DNA of 33,136 nt from Rikenellaceae bacterium DTU001 (GTDB lineage Bacteria; Bacteroidota; Bacteroidia; Bacteroidales; DTU049), in the NCBI GenBank assembly GCA_001512885.1, contig LFSZ01000003.1:1-33136 (forward strand), written 5' to 3'. A program made the translations under genes and the position numbers. Every line of letters starts with the position of its first letter. Position 1 is the first letter of the stretch. Below, in pieces: positions 27,200 through 33,136 of this stretch. A model generated the notes under the pieces. It saw nothing but the letters and a program-made list of their open reading frames with translations. It made no database searches and had not been told where the DNA came from.

Positions 27200-28474
27200 A
27201 TGAAAGCATTAGTATTAGGCTCTGGAGGTCGTGAACATGCAATATTATCAAAATTACAGAATGAATTAGGACAAAATAATACTTTTATAATGCCTGGCAA
27301 TGGCGGTACAAAGCCATTTTCGATTAATGGTGATTTGAAAAATTTTGAACATATCAAAAAAATAGTTTTAGATAATAAAATCAATCTTGTCATTTGTGGC
27401 CCAGAGCAACCACTAGCTGATGGCATAGCTGATTTTTTTGACTCTGATATACAATTAAATAAAATATTTTTTGTCGGTCCAATACAAAGAGCCGCTAGAT
27501 TAGAATCATGTAAATCTTTTGCCAAACAATTTATGCAAAAATACCATATACCTACTGCTAATTTTGCTAGTTTTAATTATAATCAATATGAAGATGCTAT
27601 TGACTTTTTGAGTACTATATCTTCTCCATTTGTGATCAAAGCATCAGGACTCGCCGCAGGCAAAGGTGTTATCATAGAAAACAATATCAATGATGCTAAA
27701 CAAACTATCGAAAAACTTTTTTTTAAAAATTACCTAGGCGAAGCTGGTAAAGAAATTGTAATTGAAGAGTTCATCAATGGAATAGAAATGAGTGTGTTTA
27801 TAGTTACAGATGGTGATAATTATATTTTACTGCCAGAAGCAAAAGATTATAAAAAAATAGGCGAAGGCGATACTGGCGCTAATACTGGTGGTATGGGAGC
27901 CGCATCTCCTACTGGTTTTTTTAATGGAAATTTAAAAAATAAAATAATAAATAATATTATTGAACCCACTTTGATTGGTTTGAAAGATTCGAATATTGAC
28001 TATAAGGGTTTTTTGTTTTTTGGTTTAATGATAAATGCTGATGATCCATACCTACTCGAATATAATGTGAGACTTGGAGACCCTGAAACACAAGTTGTAA
28101 TGCCAAAAATAAAATCTTCATTTTCAGATCTTTGTATATCTATTAATGAAAAAAAATTGAATAATTATAAAATATTAACTGACGATTTACATTATTGTTG
28201 TATCACTTTAGCTGCTAAGGGTTATCCATTTGATTATGAGAAAAATAAATTAATATTTTTAGATAAAGAAAATATAAATTCTATTATCTTTCATGGTGGT
28301 ACAAAAATAAATGAACAGGGACAATTAGTTACGTCCGGTGGCAGGGTATTATACGTAGTTGGGTATGGAGATACTATTGATTCGGCTCGTGATATGGCTT
28401 ATAAAGACATCGAAAGGATTGATTTTGATGGTATTTATTATCGTAGAGACATAGGTATAGATCTATTAAAGTAG
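27200..28474 (+). CDS. purD: Phosphoribosylamine--glycine ligase
   Basis: The second step of de novo purine synthesis: joins glycine to phosphoribosylamine with ATP (ATP-grasp fold). 424 residues, normal length. Motifs: MKALVLGSGGREHAIL, CGPEQPLADG, KASGLAAGKGV, the ATP-grasp run EEFINGIEMSVF, GDTGANTGGMGAASPT, and EYNVRLGDPETQVVMP for Mg2+ binding. The C-terminus (FHGGTKINEQG.., SGGRVLYVVGYGDTI) matches PurD. It is the last gene of the cluster that begins with rsfS, and a 320-bp gap follows. Confidence 0.97.
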   Translation: MKALVLGSGGREHAILSKLQNELGQNNTFIMPGNGGTKPFSINGDLKNFEHIKKIVLDNKINLVICGPEQPLADGIADFFDSDIQLNKIFFVGPIQRAARLESCKSFAKQFMQKYHIPTANFASFNYNQYEDAIDFLSTISSPFVIKASGLAAGKGVIIENNINDAKQTIEKLFFKNYLGEAGKEIVIEEFINGIEMSVFIVTDGDNYILLPEAKDYKKIGEGDTGANTGGMGAASPTGFFNGNLKNKIINNIIEPTLIGLKDSNIDYKGFLFFGLMINADDPYLLEYNVRLGDPETQVVMPKIKSSFSDLCISINEKKLNNYKILTDDLHYCCITLAAKGYPFDYEKNKLIFLDKENINSIIFHGGTKINEQGQLVTSGGRVLYVVGYGDTIDSARDMAYKDIERIDFDGIYYRRDIGIDLLK

Positions 28475-28762
28475 AAAATAATCCTTTATATTACTATAAT
28501 TAAACTATTTTTTTCATTTATGACAGATTATATTTACTAATTTATTTTCAATAATTTTTTTTGAAATAATACTAATAACACTAATAAATCCAAATATATT
28601 ATAATTTCATCTTAATTTTTACAATAATTAAGTTTATTTATTATAAAATTTCATTATTTAGTAAGCTGTATAACAAATTTTTAAAAGTTGTAATTTAATG
28701 TTATCTTTATATGATAGGGGGTTTAATATAATTATATATTTTTTTAATTCAAAAAAAATATA
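28475..28762. other. Intergenic region between purD and serC
   Basis: I see no gene, RNA or repeat of note. The right end carries the serC promoter, with a long A/T tract before it (TATATATT..TTTTTT). Confidence 0.4.
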
Positions 28763-28770
28763 TAATTTTG
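28763..28770 (+). promoter_or_regulatory. -7 box for the serine operon
   Basis: TAATTTTG followed by CAT matches TAnnTTTG and lies 24 bp before the serC ATG. It probably drives serC, serA, the four-helix-bundle gene and DUF1015. Confidence 0.5.
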
Positions 28771-28794
28771 CATAAAACATAAAATAATTGTATT

Positions 28795-29880
28795 ATGAGA
28801 AAGCACATTTTTAACGCAGGTCCAGCAGTTTTACCAGTACCAGTATTAGAAAAGGTATCAAAATCAGTTCAAGATTTAGATGGTATAGGTATGTCAATAC
28901 TTGAAATTTCGCACAGGTCAAAGGAATTCGAGGCTATTATCAATGACGCTATTAATTTAATGAAAGAAATCATGCAAATACCTGAGGGGTATCATATTAT
29001 TTTTGTAGGTGGAGGGGCATCTACTCAGTTTGGTATGGTAGCTATGAATTTTTTGAATAAAAAAGCAGCATACCTAGAGACAGGTAATTGGGCAAAAAAA
29101 GCTATTAAAGAAGCTAAATTATTCGGTGAAGTACAAATAGTAGCTACATCAGCTGATAAAAATTTCACTTATCTACCAAAAAACTTTATTATTCCTACAG
29201 ATGTAGATTATTTCCATATTACTACTAATAATACTATTTATGGTACTGAATTAAAGACTGATTTAAATTCACCAGTTCCATTAGTAGCAGACATGTCATC
29301 AGATATTTGCAGTCGTCCTATAGACATTTCTAAATATTCTCTAATTTATGCTGGAGCTCAAAAAAACATAGGTCCAGCTGGAGTAACTATTGCAATAATT
29401 AAAGATGAGTTCCTAAATCATCAAGTTACTGATAGGATAATTCCTACGATGCTCAACTACAAAACTCATACAGAAAATAATAGTTTATACAATACTCCGC
29501 CAGTCTATGCTATTTATGTAGTCAAAGAAGTAATGAATTGGTTAAAAAATGAAATTGGTGGGTTAGAAAACATGAAGAAAATTAATGAAGAAAAAGCAAA
29601 AATTTTAAATGATTACTTAGATAATAGTAAAATGTTTGTTCCTACCGTACCTGATAAAGAAGATCGTTCTCTAATGAATATTACCTTTGTAATGCAAGAA
29701 CCCTATAAGGAACTAGAAGCTACATTCATAGATTATGCTAAAACCCATGGTATAGTAGGTATTAAAGGTCATAGAAGTGTAGGTGGCTTTAGAGCATCTA
29801 TGTATAATGCATTACCTGTAGACAGTGTTAAAGCACTTGTACAAGCTATGGAAGACTTCGAAAAAACTAATTTGAAATAA
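28795..29880 (+). CDS. serC: Phosphoserine aminotransferase
   Basis: A PLP enzyme that makes O-phospho-L-serine from 3-phosphohydroxypyruvate and glutamate, the middle step of serine synthesis; it may also serve in pyridoxal synthesis. 361 residues. Lys190 in YAGAQKNIGPAG forms the Schiff base, Asp166 in VADMSSDI supports the pyridine ring, and FNAGPAVLPVPVLE, EISHRSKEF and GGGASTQF are family hallmarks. Regular length, no frameshift. serA follows after 51 bp, the classic Bacteroidetes order. Confidence 0.97.
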   Translation: MRKHIFNAGPAVLPVPVLEKVSKSVQDLDGIGMSILEISHRSKEFEAIINDAINLMKEIMQIPEGYHIIFVGGGASTQFGMVAMNFLNKKAAYLETGNWAKKAIKEAKLFGEVQIVATSADKNFTYLPKNFIIPTDVDYFHITTNNTIYGTELKTDLNSPVPLVADMSSDICSRPIDISKYSLIYAGAQKNIGPAGVTIAIIKDEFLNHQVTDRIIPTMLNYKTHTENNSLYNTPPVYAIYVVKEVMNWLKNEIGGLENMKKINEEKAKILNDYLDNSKMFVPTVPDKEDRSLMNITFVMQEPYKELEATFIDYAKTHGIVGIKGHRSVGGFRASMYNALPVDSVKALVQAMEDFEKTNLK

Positions 29881-29931
29881 TTTTTCATTAGTTTATAATA
29901 AAATGTTTAATTTTTTAAAAAAATTATAATT

Positions 29932-30855
29932 ATGAATAAAATAGTAGTTTTAACAGAAAAGCCTTTTGCAGCTGACGCAGTCAACAAGATGACCGAAATT
30001 GCAAAAGCTGAAAATTTTGAGATTAAATTTATAGAAAAATATACAAGTAAAGAAGAAGCTTATAAAGGTGTAAAAGAAGCAAATGCTCTTATAGTACGTA
30101 GCGATATAGTAGATAAAGATCTAATCTCGCATGCTCCAAATCTAAAAATAGTAGTAAGAGCTGGAGCTGGCTATGATAATATAGATCTAAATGCTTGCAC
30201 TGAAAGAAATATAGTAGCTATGAATACACCTGGACAAAATTCTAATGCTGTGGCAGAACTAGCATTAGCATTAATGCTTTATATTTCACGAAATCAATTT
30301 GATGGTTCTGTAGGTACTGAACTAAAAGGAAAGACCTTAGGATTACATGGTTTTGGCTATACAGCTAAAGCACTTGCTACCCTTGTTAAAGGCTTTGATA
30401 TGAAAATTTATGGTCATAGAAGATCTAAAAGAGATGACGAATACATTGCTTATAATGTTACAAAAGCTGAGTCAGTAGAGGATTTATATAAAAATTCTCA
30501 ATATGTTTCTTTACATATTCCTGCTAATGATGCTACCATTAAATCTATCAATTATAACTTATTATCATTAATGCCTAAAAATGCTGTCTTAGTAAATACA
30601 GCTAGAAAAGAACTTATTAATGAAGATGATTTATTAAAAGTTTTGGAAGAAAGACCAGATTTTCGCTATGTTTCTGATGTTGCACCTGATTGTAAAAATA
30701 TTATTGCAGAGAAATATCCTGGACGATGTTATTTCACTCCTAAAAAATTAGGTGCTCAAACTAAAGAAGCTAATAATAATGCAGGATTAGCAGCTATAAG
30801 ACAAATAATTGCATTTTTTAAAACAGGAGATACTACTTTTCAGATAAATAAATAA
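29932..30855 (+). CDS. serA: D-3-phosphoglycerate dehydrogenase, Bacteroidetes-type
   Basis: Probable first enzyme of serine synthesis by position beside serC. 307 residues in the 2-hydroxyacid dehydrogenase fold: RAGAGYDNID, NTPGQNSNAVAELALALM, and HGFGYTAKAL as the NAD loop, where the third Gly is Ala145. Arg225 (NTARKEL) is kept. The catalytic His is replaced: the usual TPH is FTPK with Lys271, in TPKKLGAQTKEANNNAG. The Glu is also not at its usual place: SDVAPD instead of DVFE. I recall the TPKK(M)GAQT form as common in Bacteroidetes SerA, so it is a lineage variant rather than a mutation. No ACT domain. The ATG is preceded by AAAAAAATTATAATT, shared with DUF1015. Confidence 0.88.
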   Translation: MNKIVVLTEKPFAADAVNKMTEIAKAENFEIKFIEKYTSKEEAYKGVKEANALIVRSDIVDKDLISHAPNLKIVVRAGAGYDNIDLNACTERNIVAMNTPGQNSNAVAELALALMLYISRNQFDGSVGTELKGKTLGLHGFGYTAKALATLVKGFDMKIYGHRRSKRDDEYIAYNVTKAESVEDLYKNSQYVSLHIPANDATIKSINYNLLSLMPKNAVLVNTARKELINEDDLLKVLEERPDFRYVSDVAPDCKNIIAEKYPGRCYFTPKKLGAQTKEANNNAGLAAIRQIIAFFKTGDTTFQINK

Positions 30856-30898
30856 AAATTTAAAAAAAAATAATCACATAACCAAAAAACATACAACT

Positions 30899-31360
30899 AT
30901 GGAAGAAAATAGACCTATGAACTTCTTCAGATTTGAAGATCTACGCATTTATCACAAAACTTTAGATTTTGTATCTTGGGTTTATAATGCTACAAAACCA
31001 TTTCCAGACTATGCATCCATTCTTAGAAATGACATGGTGGAGGCTGCTCAAGAGATCACTATAAACATAGCAGAAGGATCAGGTAGAAATAAAAATCAAT
31101 TCATTTACTACCTAAAAATGGCGCGTAGTTCTATTAGAAAAAGTGTGGTACTTATTACTATCGCTCAAAAAGAAGGCTTTATTACTGATGATCAACATGA
31201 AGAAGCAAAAAACTTATTAATTGAGATATCTAAAATGCTTGGAGCTCTCATTTCTTCATTACAGCGTAACAAAAAAACTGATAGAAGTGCCTCTGAAGAA
31301 GTAGAAGAAGAAGAGGAGGAGGAGGATTTTGATGAAAATACTGGCAACGAACTAATATAA
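30899..31360 (+). CDS. Four-helix-bundle protein, S23 (23S rRNA intervening-sequence) family
   Basis: A 153-residue protein of the S23/Avd-like four-helix-bundle family. Signs are FFRFEDLRIYHKTLDFVSWVY at the N-terminus, AAQEITINIAEGSGR, FIYYLKMARSSIRKSVVLI, and the closing SKMLGALISSLQ helix. After residue about 125 comes an unusual, strongly acidic tail (EEVEEEEEEEDFDENTG). The family was first seen inside 23S rRNA insertions, but stand-alone genes are common in Bacteroidetes. It lies 43 bp after serA and 147 bp before DUF1015, in the middle of the serine cluster. No reverse transcriptase, 23S gene or template repeat is near, so neither a diversity-generating retroelement nor an rRNA insertion is supported. 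The function is unknown. Confidence 0.85.
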   Translation: MEENRPMNFFRFEDLRIYHKTLDFVSWVYNATKPFPDYASILRNDMVEAAQEITINIAEGSGRNKNQFIYYLKMARSSIRKSVVLITIAQKEGFITDDQHEEAKNLLIEISKMLGALISSLQRNKKTDRSASEEVEEEEEEEDFDENTGNELI

Positions 31361-31507
31361 TCTTGTAGAATACTCGTTATTTATCCTATTTTTATACAAA
31401 AAAATAAGATAAAAGTGAGTTGATTTTTTTAAGTTAGCTAAACTAAATTTTACTTTGGTTTGGTTATAGTTTAATATTTATTTTAATTTATAAAAAAAAT
31501 TATAATT

Positions 31508-32755
31508 ATGGCAATTTTTAGACCTTTCAAGGCATTACGCCCACCAAAAGAATTAGCACCAAAAGTAGCTGCTAAACCTTATGATGTTATTAATACTGAA
31601 GAAGCAAGAAAGGAAGCAGAAGGGAATCCATATTCTTTACTTCATATAACTAGAGCAGAAATAGATTTACCCGTTGGTACTGATGAACACGATCCTAGAG
31701 TTTATGAAAAAGCAAAAGAAAATTTTCAAAAATTTATAGAAAATAAATGGTTAATACCCGATGATGATGCATATTTTTATATTTATGCTCAAACTATGTG
31801 GAACAAAACTCAATATGGCATAGTAGGCTGTGCTAGTATAGATGACTATTTTAATAATGTTATAAAAAAGCATGAACTCACTCGTAGAGATAAAGAAGAG
31901 GATAGGATGAAACATGTGAGAGTTACCAATGCTAATGTAGAACCCGTATTTTTTGCTTATAAATCTGTAGCAGAACTTGATAGCTTGATAATGAATTATG
32001 CTAATGAGCACAAACCCGAATATGATTTCATAGCTAATGATGGTGTTGGACATCAATTTTGGGTAATAAAAGAAAAAGAATTAATAGATAAAATACAAAA
32101 ATTATTTGCAGAAATGCCAGCTTTATACGTGGCTGATGGACATCACCGTACAGCAGCAGCAGCATTAGTAGGTAAAGAAAAAAGAGAACAGCATCCTAAC
32201 TATACAGGCGAAGAAGACTTTAACTATTTTATGGCTGTCGTTTTTCCAGATAATCAACTTACAATAATTGATTATAACAGAGTAGTAAAAGATTTGAATG
32301 GTTTGACACCACAAGAATTTTTAGATAAATTATCTGAATATTTTGATATAGAAAATAAGGGCAAAAATGAATACAAACCAAATAAACTTCACAATTTTTC
32401 TATGTATCTAGATGGGAATTGGTATTCATTGACAGCTAAGAAAGGCACTTATAACGATAATGATCCTATTGGAGTACTAGACGTAACTATCTTATCAGAT
32501 TTAGTTTTAAATAATATATTAGGAATAAAGGATCTGAGAACTGATAAAAGAATTGACTTTGTAGGTGGTATTAGGGGGTTAGGAGAGTTAAAACGTAGAG
32601 TTGACAGCGGCGAGATGGCTGTAGCTTTTGCCTTATATCCAGTTTCTATGAAACAACTCATGGATATAGCTGATAGTGGTAATATAATGCCTCCTAAAAC
32701 TACATGGTTTGAACCTAAACTTAGAAGTGGACTTTCTATACATTTATTAGATTAA
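31508..32755 (+). CDS. DUF1015 family protein, possible serine/phosphoserine enzyme
   Basis: A 415-residue cytoplasmic protein of the DUF1015 family. Family marks: FRPFKALRPPKELAPKVAAKPYDVI at the start, NPYSLLHITRAEIDLP, KHELTRRDKEEDRMKHV, the central motif YVADGHHRTAAAA (about 208-220), and IDFVGGIRGLGEL toward the end. The DGHHR motif recalls the ParB/sulfiredoxin-like fold of free serine kinases (SerK, SbnI), and the gene stays beside serC-serA in Bacteroidetes as I remember. I infer a role in the last step or side-step of serine metabolism, but this is unproven. There is no serB gene in the window. Its ATG follows the leader AAAAAAATTATAATT. Confidence 0.85.
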   Translation: MAIFRPFKALRPPKELAPKVAAKPYDVINTEEARKEAEGNPYSLLHITRAEIDLPVGTDEHDPRVYEKAKENFQKFIENKWLIPDDDAYFYIYAQTMWNKTQYGIVGCASIDDYFNNVIKKHELTRRDKEEDRMKHVRVTNANVEPVFFAYKSVAELDSLIMNYANEHKPEYDFIANDGVGHQFWVIKEKELIDKIQKLFAEMPALYVADGHHRTAAAALVGKEKREQHPNYTGEEDFNYFMAVVFPDNQLTIIDYNRVVKDLNGLTPQEFLDKLSEYFDIENKGKNEYKPNKLHNFSMYLDGNWYSLTAKKGTYNDNDPIGVLDVTILSDLVLNNILGIKDLRTDKRIDFVGGIRGLGELKRRVDSGEMAVAFALYPVSMKQLMDIADSGNIMPPKTTWFEPKLRSGLSIHLLD

Positions 32756-33136
32756 TAAATTAAGTTCAATTATTTTATTATAAATACTGTATTTCAGTTA
32801 AATTTAGGTGGTTATAATTTTTTGAAATATAATTTTATTTCACTTTTGAATAGGTATATTAATATATATTTTACGAACTATATAAGTTAATTGCTTTTAA
32901 ATAAAGATTTGTTTTAGTAATTAATAAAGTGTATACAATACCATTATTATGCATAAAATATATAATAATGGTATTGTATTTGGCTTCTATTAAAATTATT
33001 TTTTATAGTGACAAAAACGTATGATTATAATATCTTTTCATTATTTTTAATTATCGAATCTGATCTGAAAAAAAAATGTGTATATGAAAATTTTAGGAGA
33101 GTGGGGTGAATTAATAAATCTAATATATGTTTCAAT
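32756..33136. other. Non-coding tail of the window
   Basis: Downstream of DUF1015 there is no supported gene. It contains the inverted repeat at 32933-32979. From 33084 an ATG opens MKILGEWGELINLIYVS, reaching the window end, but 17 codons without a recognisable family or promoter are not enough to call a gene. Confidence 0.4.
32933..32979. repeat. Perfect 18-bp inverted repeat
   Basis: ATACAATACCATTATTAT (32933-32950) and ATAATAATGGTATTGTAT (32962-32979) are exact reverse complements around an 11-base loop (GCATAAAATAT). It is the longest perfect hairpin I found in the window. It could terminate the serine operon 178 bp upstream, but there is no T-tract right after it, so a repeat element or binding site is possible. 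Confidence 0.5.

Noticed and set aside
30899-31360. Diversity-generating retroelement suggested by the Avd-like family
   Set aside because: There is no reverse transcriptase, no template/variable repeat pair and no target protein in the window.
33084-33136. Possible partial gene MKILGEWGELINLIYVS running off the window
   Set aside because: Only 17 codons are visible, no family is recognisable and no promoter box precedes it; it could be open by chance.

Overview
The window is a very AT-rich chromosomal segment from a member of the Bacteroidota (Bacteroidetes). Several things point there: start regions with A-rich leaders and no clear Shine-Dalgarno sequence; promoter -7 boxes of the Bacteroidetes form TAnnTTTG; conserved neighbourhoods (birA/rsfS/ftsH/cdsA/psd, serC/serA/DUF1015, hpt/adk, atpD/atpC); an F1 beta subunit with the lineage-type EKGGWDLSK insertion; a short epsilon subunit; a DUF2723 membrane glycosyltransferase; and a lipoprotein starting CKDDD after the lipobox, like the Bacteroidetes surface-export signal. 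I cannot name the genus. Low GC, long non-coding gaps and only decayed mobile elements suggest a genome that is or has been under erosion, but that is inference.

Layout. 1-680: non-coding, with a decayed insertion-sequence copy (A). 680-3509 (+): panD, a flippase-like UPF0104 membrane protein, rfaE2 and a D-2-hydroxyacid dehydrogenase, tightly packed. 3589-5590 (-): a basic small lipoprotein-like protein, a degenerate Rieske-like lipoprotein, hpt and adk, with coupled starts. 5691-7733 (-): metG, whose start I move to 7733. 7761-8429: a gap holding a previously unflagged, shattered REP-associated tyrosine transposase (RAYT) pseudogene. 8430-10861 (+): deoC-pckA overlapping by 4 bp. 11189-13676 (-): CapA-like metallophosphatase and a MurL-like PP-loop epimerase. 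13742-14338 (+): algH/yqgE. 14339-15109: gap with a second decayed insertion-sequence copy (B). 15110-15862 (+): sirtuin. 16054-17835 (-): atpD-atpC. 18112-21192 (+): DUF2723 protein. 21420-22172 (-) birA, divergent from rsfS-ftsH-cdsA-psd-lptB-purD (22244-28474, +). 28795-32755 (+): serC-serA-four-helix-bundle protein-DUF1015. 32756-33136: non-coding tail with a perfect 18-bp inverted repeat.

How the genes fit together. Most are core housekeeping: CoA precursor synthesis, purine synthesis and salvage, methionyl-tRNA synthesis, deoxynucleoside catabolism, gluconeogenesis, oxidative phosphorylation, serine synthesis, biotin attachment, ribosome hibernation and membrane proteolysis. A second theme is the envelope: heptose activation and LptB for LPS, CdsA and Psd for phosphatidylethanolamine, DUF2723 for probable protein O-glycosylation, the MurL-like enzyme for D-glutamate in peptidoglycan, and a probably surface-exposed lipoprotein.

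No large novel system (phage, CRISPR, defence island, biosynthetic cluster) is visible. The points most worth a second look are the RAYT relic, the two related IS relics with matching terminal inverted repeats, the MurL-like route to D-Glu, the serine cluster that lacks serB here but carries DUF1015 and a PGDH without the canonical His, and the Rieske-like lipoprotein that has lost its His ligands.
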